64,000 nucleotides of DNA from Myrica gale (GCA_963930655.1 OZ005608.1:22903271-22967270); one strand, 5' to 3'. Shown: positions 42,285 through 54,960, counted from the first letter of the stretch. Made by a program: numbers and translations. Notes: generated from the letters alone by a model not told the origin.

Positions 42285-44150
42285 TAAGACTGTTCAGTGC
42301 CACCGGCACCCCAGTGTAGGTGCTGGTTTAGCAATTTGGGAAAACCCGGAGGTATTCCATGTTCCCAGGCACACGGAACCCGGGGGACTGGGAAACCGGG
42401 TTTCCTACCTTTTAACTTGGGTTTCCCACCTCTTTCCCCCCACCCCGAGTCACCCCCTCCCTCCAATCCCCATTTTCCTTTCCTCATTCAAATCTCTAAG
42501 GGCTTAAACGGCTAAACTAAATCTACTCTGCGCCGCTTCAGTTTTCCCTTCAGCCAACAGCAGCGCCGACGAGCGTTTCTCATTTCTTTGTTTCACCTCT
42601 AGTGAAAATGGAGGCGATGGAAAGAGAGGTGCTTGCTGTAGATTCAGGTACAGGCCACTCTATCTAAATACACTGGTTCTCAAATTTTCCTTTTCAAGAA
42701 GAGCTCAATTTTTGCTAACTCACAATGGTGGGCTAACATATAGTTCTTATTGCTGATGTGGTGTACCGAAATGTAATATAAAATGGAGCATAGAATTCAA
42801 CCAGGTTCAACAAAGTGATGCTTGTCGTCTTCAACAAGTTCAATGTCATACATCTGCACCAGGTCACCCTTTTAATAGATTTGTTTGGGTAAGCTTCAAT
42901 CCCTTTTGTTTTTCATTTCACATGTTTGATGTTATCAGCTTATAGTGAAATGAGACTCAATCACGGTAGATTTCTGTGCTTGTGTGCAGGCAATAAGAAG
43001 AGCCTGATTGATGCAATGGAAAAAGGGATCAATTTGCGGGAACAAATATTAAAATTGTACAGAGATTACTACCATGGTGGATTAATGAAGCTTGTTGTCA
43101 TTGGTGGAGGTGACTTTTCATTTCTGATTCTTCAGATAATGTACCATTTATGAATAACATTCCAACTGAATTTCGTTTCGGGGGAATGTTAGGATTTTCT
43201 CTTTGTCGAATGATTATATTGGATCTTGTCGAAGTGAGCAATGTAGGTGGTCTGGCAGTGGAGTGGAGGTGATGGAGGTGTTGCAGTGATACTGTTACTG
43301 TGGGGTAAGTGCTGGTAATGATGGTTGTGGTTGATGCACTTTGGTTGGTACCAGAGGTTGTGTGATGCCAATTGGTAGCTCCTGGATTGCCATTTCCTGG
43401 TTGCAACTTGTTTGTATTGATAGAGATGGATATCTTTGGTGTAGGTGGTGGAGGTGATGGGGTGAACAGATGTAGTCATGAAGTTGGTTGTAGTTTACAA
43501 CCTCTGCTCAATAAAGCAATCAATTAGCCAGTATAATTGTTCAGATCCACTTCCAATTTTTTTACTCATCATTTGAAGGCCCTATGTAATTCCAAAAACA
43601 ACATTTATTCATTCTTGAGCATGCTTTGAGGGCGGTGATTGAGATATCATCTGCACTTCAAATCTTGAGAGCTTTGACTTCTTACAAAAAGGGAATTAGT
43701 TCAAAATTGAAAGACATCCTGCATGTTTCCTTTGTTTCGTTTAACGTATCAGCTCCTTGTTTTACTGTGTCCTTGTGATAGTTGCTTTATTGGGAGAGAC
43801 TTTAATTTGAAGGGTTAGTTAATTTCAAAATGTTTTTTGAAAATGCAAGTGAAATTACATGGAGGATATGATTGTGTGCCTATGTGATTTTGGATTAGAT
43901 TGTATTAGTTTAGATATTATTGATTTTGAATTGAACTGGATTGTATTAGTGTAGAGTTTATATTTTCTATGTACGTAATATGTTAAAAAAGTGGCTCAAT
44001 ATGAATGTAGGATTACCGGAAACCGCCACCGCTAAGGATCGGTTTTTGCCTTTAACGATGTAGGTGACATTTTTTTAAAAAACTGACATATCTGGTATAG
44101 GTGCCGGTTTTGGCCAACACCGGCACCTACACCGGGGTTGAACAGCCCTA
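42285..44150. mobile_element. hAT-like element B carrying nardilysin exons
   Basis: A 1866-bp element of the same family as element A. The left end is TAAGACTGTTCAGTGCCACC and the right end GGGGTTGAACAGCCCTA. The 8-base flanks are ctcgtcaa (42277-42284) and ctcgtcgg (44151-44158), 6 of 8 matching. The left 250 bases (cccggtgtaggtgc-type motifs, aacccgggggac, gtcaccccctcc) and the right 150 bases (caatatgaatgtagga, accggaaaccgcca) match element A. No transposase. Its cargo is three consecutive exons of a nardilysin-like gene (42603-43109). Confidence 0.82.
42603..43109 (+). pseudogene. Captured nardilysin-like (M16 peptidase) exons
   Basis: Three exons with introns still in place can be read. 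Exon 42603-42647 gives KMEAMEREVLAVDS, donor GT at 42648. Exon 42794-42888 gives EFNQVQQSDACRLQQVQCHT and then SAPGHPFNRFVW, with AG before and GT after. Exon 42990-43109 gives GNKKSLIDAMEKGINLREQI and then LKLYRDYYHGGLMKLVVIGG, again with AG before and GT after. The joined frame is open. By recall this is the central part of plant nardilysin/insulin-degrading-enzyme-like proteins (peptidase M16). The catalytic HxxEH part is not included. Presence of introns shows capture from DNA, not from mRNA. The fragment ends at the third donor and host-gene similarity is lost after it. Confidence 0.85.
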
Positions 44151-44383
44151 CTCGTCGGCGCAGAGCAACGGTTTGGCAAGCTTCTACCAACGAACTTCAC
44201 GGTCGCAATTGCCACCCAATCCAGACGAACGCGTTGAGTTGTCGACGAAGAGTTGCGCGCACGCGGCAACCACGACCTCTCCTCGACGACGAAAAGTCGT
44301 GGCCAAATAACTTCCTCGACGGTTTTGAATGCTTTCTGCCATGACTGCTACCTTGGCTGATGAGCACTTTTCTTGTAGTGCTA

Positions 44384-46155
44384 ATTTCAACGTGAAGGTA
44401 CATAATGTACACTTTTTGCGATAAAATTGGTTCTCATAGTTCAATTGACATTAGCCAAGTAAGGGAGAAGTGTCCATGTGGCCTGAAAGAGAAGAATACA
44501 AACTATCGTATGGAACCTTCAAATTCAATTCTTATTTTTAAATATTACTTTTTATTTATATATCAAGTTTTTTTAATAATTTTGTCTTGGAAAGACATTT
44601 CAATCATTTTGAATGTGGTTTAATATTCAAATCAAATAAAAGGCAAGAATTGATTGTTTTTGAAACATATGGAGGGAAATAAAATATTTTGGAACTTGAG
44701 GGAAGCTTACTGATTTTTTCCCATAGATATGGGGTTTACTATAATGTTCCTCCAAGAAAAAATTTTGGTTTACAAAAAAATTGAGTTTAGTTTATTTTCT
44801 GAAAAATAATATAGTTTTTACAGTTGACTTAAAAACTTTTTACTTTAACTTTATTTTCATTTTCAGGTGCATGTCAAATACCTGAAAACAAGTAAAAATT
44901 TATTTTACAAATAAGCAAACGATTTAACATACATCAAGACATTAATCCATTGGGACCCTTCATATGTGAATGATTGTAAACCTCAAGAACTAATTTTATG
45001 TGTTTTAAAATTTAAGGACTTATTTGATTTTTAAGTAAATCACATGAACTAATGTTATATTTATCCCTTTTTAGTCCGTGAGTGAAAATTCATTCTAGAT
45101 ATTTAACCAATATTTTTTTTTTTTACATTCTCGGAATACCTTGCTTGGTTTCGAGGGAATTCAGATTTAATATGAAAATAATTTGATGTTTGTCTTTATT
45201 TAAAAAGAATCAAGCTAATATTATGCTGGCCAGGCAGTTTAAGCTTGATTCTATTGAAAAACAAAAATTGAACTTTGGAGGCATTCGTTTAAGGGTTCAA
45301 CAACTTTAATATTGCCACCCCCATTGGGCTAGTAACTTAATGTTTGGAAACTAATAAACAAAACACCGACTTGCTTATAAAAAAAATAAACAACAAAAAG
45401 AAATTGAAGAGCCCGAGCTAACTAATGCACATATAAAACTGATTGGACACGTTTACTTTTTTCATGTGACCCAAAATATACCACGCTAAAAAAACTTCAA
45501 AATAATTCTCTCTACTATAAGACAAATAATAAGATGATTTTGTACAAGACATCCATATTTTAAAAGAATCAAACATGTGGACGACCTTGTCTGCACCCAC
45601 GTTCTAGAAGGATTCGCTGGGGCCCAAAATGAAGAAAAACTTGCAAAAAGGTTTAAACAGACAAAACCCTTCCGGACGGATCCCACCACCTCCCCATGTC
45701 CATCACGCCTGAAGTCTCTTTCCCAAAACTGTCTTCTTCTACCCATCTACAAGTGTCTCGCAATCGTGCTTGGCCCATATCATTACGGAATAGGTCAACT
45801 ACCTACTCCATTGTAGCTGTACCGCACTATTGCTCCCCAACAATGCACCTTGGGTCCACTGCCACCTAACACTCTAATCCGTCGACACGTGTACAGATGA
45901 AAAGCCAGTGCGACGAAAATTCAATACTATTCTGCTTGGTAGTTTATCTATAATCTATACTTTAAAAAATGCTCCATATGTATATATACTGTTCACTTCT
46001 CACTCTTTCCCTCCTTTTCCACCCAGGACTGTACACTTTTTTCTTCTTTTTTCTATTTTATTACAAAAATTCTCTCTATAATAATGGATGTGTTAAGCAT
46101 GTGTTGGTGAAGTGGAGGATGTAAACAGTTTGTATATACCCATCCCCACGGTCTT
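44384..46155. other. AT-rich spacer and RBOHF 3' flank
   Basis: No gene is supported. The last 200-300 bases before 46156 are probably the 3' untranslated region and terminator of the RBOHF gene on the minus strand. Between 44640 and 45070 the sequence is AT-rich. Confidence 0.4.
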
Positions 46156-49100
46156 CTAGAAATGCTCTTTGTGGAATTCAAACCTGGTTGGACCTTTTTG
46201 ATTGAATTCAGAGCAGAGCTTGTTGAGCTCTTTAGCAAGAACCGGTGCCCCACAGTAGAATACCCCTGATCCAAAATTGACCAAAACGACGATGATATCA
46301 TTAGTATAAAGCTAAATATGCTTATACTACGTGGAGCTAATGGAGATTTATCTCACCAATTCTGGCAGAACAGTGCTTTGAACCTAATTTGGAGAAAACT
46401 TTCTTCCAGTTAGGCCTCGCGAAATGGGTTCGCACCTAGTAATTTGGAGAAGACCCGTTAAGGTTTTCATTTTTCACAGGATAAAGCACTAACATTTGTC
46501 AAATTATATATATGGCATTCGTTGTGGTGTCTGGTACAGTATCAGCAAGAGAATGGTAATAATCAAAGATCTTACCCTAGTGCCGGAGACAATATCGACT
46601 CCATTCTTGGCATGGTTGAGTGCTTGCACCATGGTAATGAGAGCAGAGCGGGCGTCTCCTTCCTCATACACACTAGTTAGGTAGTTGTGCATCTCAATGA
46701 CACCCTAAGGTTCAAACTGATTAGTTAGAGTCGTCAACACTAGAGCAAATTTCAACAAAAAGAATGCGAGTGACGCGAAATTAAGAACATATGTCGTATC
46801 TTTTACCCGTTGATCAAGCTCAGCTACTTCATTCATGACCCCTTTAAACCAATCAAACGAGCCTTGCTCCCTAGTTACCCAGTAGAAGTAAGCATTAGTG
46901 GTCTTCAGAGTTCTTTTCCTCTTTGGACAAATCCTACTGGCCATAGAAGAATCTGTACTTGCAGTGCTTAGGTCTGACACTCTACTGGCATCGGATACAG
47001 AATCCTGAAGAGAAGGAAGTTAAGCTCTTATTTTGCATGATGAAATACCCTTTTATTCCAACGCACTGACATTAAGCCTATGAAGACTACGACGAGTATA
47101 AACGAATTTGCAGGTCCAAAGTGAATGTCTTTAGGTGGGATATTGGAAAAATAGAAAATGTACATACTGCCTCCTCCTCCATTTTGACAATGTTGTTGAG
47201 CAAGTCTTTCAGAATGCTGATAAAAGGTGTGGCTCCAATCCCAAGACCCACAAGTAGTAGAACATCATACTTCCGGTAGTCTTCTGCTGAGGCACCATAA
47301 GGTCCATCTATTAAGAGCTTCGGCAAACTGTTATCTCCAGAGAGGAATTGTACATATTAAATAATGAATCACTAGTTGCTAACTAAAGGTTGGAAGACAT
47401 TAGACAAAGAACCACAAAACTGTACCACTTCTTGGTTGTCTCGTCAGCCCTGAGAAGTCCACTCTTTCCAGCCACAGGAAGCTCACATGCTTCAGAGAAT
47501 AACCTCTTAAGCTCTCGTGTCCAATCACCTAGCTGCCGGATGTGGACACTAAGGTAGTCGTCTCCTGGAGCAGAGGTAATGGAAAATGGATGCCTGGAAT
47601 ACATAACTCAGAGCATATTAACATGAAAAATTATAATCAATAGGACACCGGGCAGGGAAGTTTTCTCGTGTAATTCAATTCCTCAGATACTCAAGGTCTA
47701 GAAATAAGTTAAGGCACATAAAAATGATCTATTATGATAGCCGCATTTTACCATAGTGGAGAACAGACGCAGAAATGGTTCCCATTTTCATGAATTGTAA
47801 AAGCATCTAGAATATTCTCACACACAATACACTATGATTAGAACGATGTCACTAAACATGGCATAGCATGCACGAGTGTCTGGATATTAGAGGTGGCTTA
47901 GGCACATTGCTTAGTCTTCCATTGAGAAATAAAGGGGTAATAGCTTCGCCTAAAGTTTAGGATAGAAGCAACAGTGCTGTTAATTACAGAAATTTCCTCC
48001 AAAGATATATTTGGGGTGATCAGGGAAAGATTTGGTGACTTACCACTCAAAAGGAGAAACAGCAGGGCATTGGACAAACATGTATTGTCCACTTTTGTAC
48101 TTAAATCGGGGTGGCTTAGACATTTGCAACGTGAGGACGTTTCCGGGATAGATGGCAACCTACAAACCATATGATCCAAGGGTAAAAATAAATTTTGAAC
48201 AGAGTCAGCCTTGAGTTAAGTTGAGAACCATCTTGAGAGTGTGAAATCAAAGTGGAATGCACTAGCTGCAGCTGGGTGTGCCCCAGGAAGGCAATCCGTT
48301 CCTGATGGACGGCATCCGGACATCCCACGGTAGGGAGCGAAGAGCAGGGTGGGTCCCGTCCGGGACCCACATCTGCTCCGGTAGCACGGGCAGTACCCTG
48401 CCCGGGCTCCCAACCATTGGATTGGATAGCCGGATGGACAGCATCCAACCGTCCATCCGTCCATCCAGAGGCAATCCGCTCCCGCCCCAGAAGCCTTCCA
48501 CACTTTACAGGCTAGTGCTCCAATCATGCACATATGCAACTTAGGGGTGTAGTGATCTAAATGACAGAGGTGGTTAGTGAACAGTCATTGTCACCTTCAA
48601 AAGACGGACAGCATAGGAGCTAGACCGAAAGAACCTTAGGGTCCTTTCTCCAGCATATAATAAAACTGGAACAGCAAGATACATCCATGTCTGCATGCAT
48701 TAAATTGATATGTTAGCTAACTTTCCCAAGCAATAGCTACATCGTTTATTGCATAGGTAAATAACTATTGAAAAAGATATCTGAAGTATTACCGTTTTAC
48801 GATACCACTTGTGCACAAGATAGAGACAGGTACCATGGATGATGAGCAAGACATAGACCAAGACAAACAGATGGTGTGAATACCAGAAAGCATTGAAACC
48901 AGTGAGCTTATCGAAGGGTTTGGGAAGCTTGATAAGACTCCTCCTAAACCATCGTGTCGCCAGCGTAAATGCAACCACCATCAAGATCACCATTAGAATG
49001 CCAGTCACACCTTCTACCCCTTTAACCAGGTCTACGTAACTGGGTTTATGTTCCCCAAAGTCATTACTCAAAAAAATGTCATAATACTCCACAGACGAGT

Positions 49101-52100
49101 GTTCAAGCCTCGGGAAATCACATGCGAGATGGTCTCCGACATGGAGAATGATACCAATAACAATGGCTCCAGCGATAGTCTGCAAGTAGCAGTAGCAAAA
49201 AAATATAAATGAAAATGCATTTAGTCGGAGCTAGCACATTGACCAAGTATTCAAAAAGGGCTCGAGTTTTAGTTAGCCGAGGATATTCCAAAGAATGAAT
49301 TCAGTACATCTATCTATCAACTTTCTCATTCTTACTGCATAAAGAGTCCACCACGGTTAGTACAGACAATTTAAAACTCCTTAGCCGAACCCTTGAAGGG
49401 AGAAAAGACATCTATGTACTTATTGCAATAATATCCCTTTAAAGCAGACATGGCAGAGGATTAGAAATTAAGTACAGAGGTTATACAAACTTCAGGTTTT
49501 AAGACGCGGGCGAGATATGAAATTAGGCGGAACAACTGACCCAAAAAAATTTTTGTGGAACGACATCGTCACAAATATTGTAATAAAAGTCACAGCACGC
49601 AGTATCACACTGCAATAACTATTTTACCGCTTTAGCTTGGTATGCGGATTAAACGGCGTGCTGCAGATTCTCGATGCAATCCGAGACTTACCCCCAAACA
49701 ACGAAAAAAAAAATTTAAGGAAGTGTCAATAGTGATTCCAAAGGGACGTCAGAGCATCGTTATTTACGAGTATACAGGAAACACCATTAAAAGAAATATG
49801 AGTGCAGAAAACAAGAACTAACTACTGTGAACGTCGGGTAGGTTCTGTAACAATTCGATTCTGAATAATTCAAAACAGAGGACCCAGGAGAAAAGGAAAG
49901 AAGAATTAATTAATGGACAACCGTTGTGGACTATGAGATGCAAACGTAAAAAATATATTTCCACCACGTCACCGAGATCGAATTGCTATAGCAAATCTCC
50001 TTCTTTCCCCATTTTAGGAACAAAAGAAAAGGTTTTTTTAGAAGTCGTTTTTGGGTTTTGACGACTTCAGAACTAGGCAATTTCCTACTCAGCTGATTTG
50101 ATCGGTTTTGTCAAATTTTTTAATGTTACAAATCACGTATGTATGTGTGCTGGCCTCTTTTATATTTGATTTCCTAGAAGAACTAAAAGAAGAAAGGTAT
50201 TTAGTTGTCAACTTTTTGATGCCTGCATTAATAATGCACCCTATATAAATGTGCCCATCACTGTTGTCGCTAACATTATAATAACAGGCAAATGTTGCAG
50301 AAAGGATAACAGACATTTCTACAGTGCCTGAGATGGACCATCCAGTTGACTTTAAACATGGAGCCTCCAAGACTGAAAAGACGGGTCCTAAATTATTAAC
50401 GTATAAATGAAGCAACGAGAAAAGCAAGAACTGGCTCGGTGTGTACCTTGTGGAAATTTATATTGTCGTCAAAAGGTATAAAGTATCCCAGCTTGGTGGA
50501 CCTGAGCCAAGTGATTGTGTTCCTACACACGGGCATCAGAATCAGAGCCATGTTGAACTTGAGGGTCTCAGCTGCACCTTTAGCCGTAGGGAGGCAATAA
50601 CCCATGACTTTGAAGGCATTTTTATTCTTGTACTGAATGAACTTCCATGTGAATAGCCCAATCATGATCATAATCCACAACGTCAAAACCCAAATTCTCC
50701 TCCAACTCTCTTGAATATAGTACAGCAATTTTGTGCTCCACCTTCTTATCGGGCCCTTCTTTCTCAGCCCTTGTAGGTTCTGGCTCAAGGCTTGGCTGGT
50801 GTAGCTCAGCGCTTGACTGTAGTTTAGGTACGTGTCCTTTTGTAACAAAAGCGTTTCCAATTGCCATAGCTGCACATCACAACCCAACAAAGTCATCACA
50901 GGTAGAAATCACGTGGGGACACTGCGATCTTGAACATGTCAGCTAATTACACTATAAGTGATCAACAACAAGGCACGGGTGCGTACGAATAATATATGAT
51001 GTATGATTATGTGAAACCGGAGGGTTATCAGAAATTCAGAATCCCACATGACAACGCTTATAAGCGTACTGTACCATCTGTTTCCCTATTGGTGGTGTTC
51101 ATTTTTCCAAAACTTTGGAGTACGAAATTTTTTAAAAATATATATATATATTTTTAAATTTTAATTTTTAAACATACACCTTCTATTTTTTATAAATCTG
51201 AATAAATTTTAACACGAGATTTCTAAAATTTTAGTAAAAGAACACGCACATTGCTTAGAGACAAAAGCGCCCTACTTTTTGGTTCCTGATAAAATAAAAA
51301 GATCGTCTCATAAAAAAGCAGGGACATGTGATCCTGGACTAAAGAATAATTATACATATTTTTTATGAAAGAGTAAGCGGCATGTTATGTTGTATACAAA
51401 AAGCAGTCTGAACTGAATCCGAGTGTAAAAAAATGGTGTCTGCCGGGGCAATAATTCAGTGACCCATCACATCAGTGACGAACATAGAATACAGATTTAA
51501 CGACCTAGACTAGTACGCCGAATATCACTCATCTCATATCGTTTTGACCTCTTATCCACGTAGCGTTTGGTTATAAAATTTTAATAAAATTGTATTAAAA
51601 TTAATAAACAAGTGATAAAATTTTTAATAAATTTTAAAATGTATTTAATAAAAATAAAATTTTATTAAAATTTTGTTAAGATTTTACAATCTAAAAGCTT
51701 TTATTAATAAAGTGAATTACGAACGAATTCAATCGAAGTCCCAACAAAAATTGGACGGAAAAACTGTTAACAAAGTAAAGGCAAAGACCACAGAGTAAAA
51801 ACACAAAAGGAGCAGAAAAACTGAAAAGAAGCAGCCAAAACCAAAAATTTTATCAATTGCCAGTGTTCTCCCCCATTAGGTCAGTTTTTTTTTAACCAAC
51901 TTAATTAAGTCGTCTTCATAGCGTGCTATTATTAGTTCATGGCTGTTCCCCCTCCCTCTCTCTCTCGGGCACGTGGAACGACAAGGTAACTTAATTATGG
52001 GATTTGTCGGATTTGTCGACTAAAAGAATAGACTTAGACGAGAAAGTCAAACTCAAATACTACTCTTATCATTAGAGAGAGAAAATGACAGGCAATATTG

Positions 52101-54501
52101 CCCTGTTTTGGATATAAAAGGTAATAAAAATGAATTACAAAGATTAATCCTGCTTTTCTGTAGTTAGTTTCTATAATTCCACGCATTTGATAATTACCTC
52201 TAGGGTATAAGATGCAAGACCATATATATAGTACTGAAAATTGTGAAAGTAGTAGTACTACTGCAGTACTGTCCAAATAGGGATGTGAGAGATGCAAGAG
52301 CACCAACCTCAATGAAGCCAAGTCTTTCAGGGTCCAATTCTTCCATGATAAGAGCAGCATATTCCTCTGCTTGTTCCTTCAGTCTCGATAACTTGTTCGC
52401 TGAAGCACTTAGCATGATAATCTACACATGAAAGAAAGCAAAAAGAATGAAAAGTAGAAAAAGAAAATATTAAAAAAGAAAAACAAAGACCAATTAGAAT
52501 GGTAAAGAAAATTGAAGACAACACTCAAAACGAAACGGATTGACCAAAACGCCCATTACCAACCCCCACCGAAAATGACACAATTACTTCACCAAATTTT
52601 TTAGGACTAGAGAATTCGAGACGCCACTGACCACCCTCTCAGGTTCACGAAGACCCCAACATTACAGTTCACTAACTCTTGGAAAATCCATGAAAATAGA
52701 TGGGGTGCTTAATTTAGAACATGGGAAACGTCAGAGATCGCGAAAGAGGCAGAATTTTAATTCCTGATTTATTAAATAGGAGTGGTTAGTTTTTGAAATT
52801 TCATGTGTTGAGGGTCACCGAATCCTGCCTAACGTTGATTATTATAACCAAAATGACACCCTGTATGCTTCAGTACGCCAAAGTAAGAAGCTAATGCAAG
52901 ACAATAAGAGTCAGTTTTAGTTGCTCCATCAGTTTGGGCCGGCTCAACTACTTTTTATATTACTGGAATCCGAATCTAGTTGACTCGTTCATGCACTCCA
53001 TTTTTTCAAAATATCAAATTTTCAGCTACCTGGCATGGGGAATTACATATAATATTTCCACTAGGTTATTCGACAAATTATTGAAGAGAGGAAATCAGGG
53101 CTCGGGGAGATCAGAGATGTTTTGGACTGATACCTACCTCTTTAACTTCTTCTTCAGTGATTCTACCATCTTCATTCTTGTCCACCCTGCAATACATTAA
53201 TTAGAACATCATGAAAAACAACCAGATGCATGTTTGAAAATTAGTTCACAGTAGTAATTTTAATCACTTTTTTTGTAATTTGATAAATGAAAAGACAGCT
53301 TTGTCCTTTCCGTTCACGTACCGTTCTTAATTAATGAATATCGACGAGAGAACTCTGGCGTTCTCTCAGTGGAATAGTTGATAGATAGTGGTATACTGGT
53401 ATATTTCACAATACTAAAATAGACTTTGGAAGAAAGAGCAGGCCCATCTTATTTTTTTCATACGCACCAGAGTAAGCCAATTTATTAAACAAAAGATTAA
53501 GCAAATCATGGAACTGATTAATTATGCCTGCGCGTACATGTCGAAGAAGATCTGGAGCCGCGAATCGAAACTTTGATCTGTGATTTGGGACCAGAACTCG
53601 TATAGTTCTTCTCGGCTAATCTTCTCGACCTTGAGCCTCCGTCTCCTTCCCAGAGCATCGAACAGCTCCAGAGCAAACTCCTTCGAATCTTTCATTCCTG
53701 TAAGAAAAAGGAAAGTAGAAGTTATTGTGGAGGTTTTCAATTTGAAAAACAAGAAAAACACTTCCAGACTGTTTTAGATCAGATTAGATCATGAGGACGT
53801 GAGTTTGAACCTATGCATTGCGCGAAATCGGCGCGGTACAGAAAGCCGTCCTTGTTGAGGTTATTGAAATTGCGTTCAACTTGGCTCCATGCATCGACGC
53901 CTTTGGCTTTAGTGCTGATGAATTTAAGTCCCCGAAGCGCTTTTTGAGCGCCGAATCGAGTCCGGTCCAGCTGAGCTCGTTCCCTCCGCAGAGCGCGAGC
54001 CGCCAAAGCCGAGGCAAAACCGCTCTCTGCTCCGGCTCCGTTCTGAGACGTCGCCGCCACCGCCTTCGCCGCAAGTGCAGTACGCGACGTTTGGCTGTGG
54101 CTCCAAGAGAACCGCCTCACAAGCTCGGCTCGCAGCTCCTGCGAGAAATGCTTCGCCTTCGCAACCGCCTCCGCCTTCAGCTCCTGCGAGAACTGCCGCA
54201 GCTTGTTCGAAGGGCATCTCTTGATCGACGTCGATCTGGACGCCGGAGCCGACGCAGAAGCCGCTGCTCCTGCCGGGGCTTGAGATCCGTCTGACCTGTC
54301 GTCGACATTAATAACAGTCGCCGGCTCGACGCTCCGAAGCACAATCGTATTGTCATCTTGAAGATCGAGCGTGACTTCGACGAACTCCTCAACGGAATTA
54401 CAATCAGTTCCAGTTGGCGAGGATCCAGAGCTCATAGGCATTCTGTCGGGAACGGTGTCGGAGGCCCAACGGCGTTCGTGCTTAGGATTATTGGCCTCCA
54501 T
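46156..54501 (-). CDS. RBOHF: Respiratory burst oxidase (NADPH oxidase), RBOHF-type, 14 exons
   Basis: It encodes a plasma-membrane NADPH oxidase that passes electrons from cytosolic NADPH through FAD and two haems to oxygen, giving superoxide; the family acts in defence, stomatal and ABA signalling. Exons (minus strand): 54501-53811, 53697-53538, 53186-53138, 52421-52308, 50869-50447, 49179-48793, 48690-48595, 48159-48044, 47593-47426 (or -47429), 47327-47168, 47004-46807, 46704-46576, 46435-46357, 46265-46156. The spliced frame gives 958 or 959 residues. The N-terminal region (about 1-195) is Ser/Ala/Arg-rich. EF-hands follow ([14 protein letters not shown]; then [12 protein letters not shown], split between exons), and six membrane segments from about residue 390 to 625. 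Haem histidines occur in ILHVGDH and [22 protein letters not shown] ([19 protein letters not shown]) and NADPH sites ([22 protein letters not shown]) precede the FHKEHF terminus. RBOHF identity rests on [20 protein letters not shown] and [20 protein letters not shown]. The start is the ATG at 54501. Confidence 0.95.
48254..48520. repeat. GC-rich insertion in RBOHF intron 7
   Basis: This 267-base block in the intron 48594-48160 is far richer in G and C than the surrounding intron. Its ends form an imperfect inverted repeat (tggaatgcactagctg / caggctagtgctcca). Inside, aggcaatccgttcc and aggcaatccgctcc repeat directly, and gatggacgg-type words recur. It looks like a small inserted element, but I see no target duplication. 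Confidence 0.45.
50870..52307 (-). other. RBOHF intron 4 (1.44 kb)
   Basis: The largest intron of the gene. It is strongly AT-rich around 51130-51720, which includes an A/T-only patch (51560-51700) with short inverted motifs of taaaattttaat. No exon-like or element-end sequence was recognised in it. Confidence 0.6.
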
Positions 54502-54960
54502 CGTATCAATGTGCTATTGCTTAAAAGTTAATAAAAGAATTCATGTACTCTCAACTCCGTCTAAGAAGTAATAGAAGGAGTACTAGAGAGAGAGAGAGGT
54601 TGGAGAAGATGAGGTGAGAACAGTAAACTTTCAAAGAAGCAGTCGTCAAACGCGTTGAGAATCTCTGGGAAAAGACATGTACACGGGAGAGGATTTTCAG
54701 ATTGGGAAAATGAGAAGGTGAGAAAAACGGAAGACAGAGATTTATGTTAGAGAGCGAATTAATCTTGTGGGGGACCGATCCGCGAAATATATCGAGCGAA
54801 CATAAATAAATCATGTACACACAGAGCGCATATGCTTGAAATTTCTCTCTGTTTGTCTGTGATCTGATTGTAGCCTTGCAAAATGCTCCGTGACCACGGT
54901 CTCCCAGTCTCTTCCCGTGTCTCTCTAGCTCTCTTTTCTGCTTTACGGTTTGTGGCAAAA
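54502..54960 (-). promoter_or_regulatory. 5' region of RBOHF
   Basis: Pyrimidine-rich leader on the minus strand (ctctctctctct-type run, complement of 54584-54598) close upstream of the ATG, with no clear TATA box. The pattern is common in plant leaders, and the transcription start cannot be placed. Confidence 0.35.

Larger units (their letters stand above)
41245..44380. mobile_element. Non-autonomous CACTA element with perfect 3-bp target duplication
   Basis: A 3136-bp element. It begins CACTATAAGAAAAACAAGC and ends CACTTTTCTTGTAGTG, which is the inverted counterpart. The 3-base duplication CTA stands on both sides (41242-41244 and 44381-44383). No transposase is present. Its interior holds a nested hAT-like element (42285-44150). 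Excluding that, about 1.26 kb remains, with a GC-richer right end (44160-44330) and no recognised gene. Confidence 0.9.

Noticed and set aside
40784-45072. Possible outer inverted repeats (ggataaatataaaattggtc at left, inverted ggataaatataacattagttc at right) enclosing the CACTA element
   Set aside because: Similarity is about 20 bases at the ends and patchy inward, and no convincing target duplication is present. It could be a large Mutator-like element but is not supported enough to call.
45486-45816. Overlapping frames of about 80 codons on both strands downstream of RBOHF
   Set aside because: Short, mutually antisense and without family resemblance. More likely 3' flanking sequence.
53818-54294. 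158-codon plus-strand open frame, Arg/Ser-rich
   Set aside because: It is antisense to exon 1 of RBOHF, where the GC-rich coding composition suppresses stop codons on the other strand.
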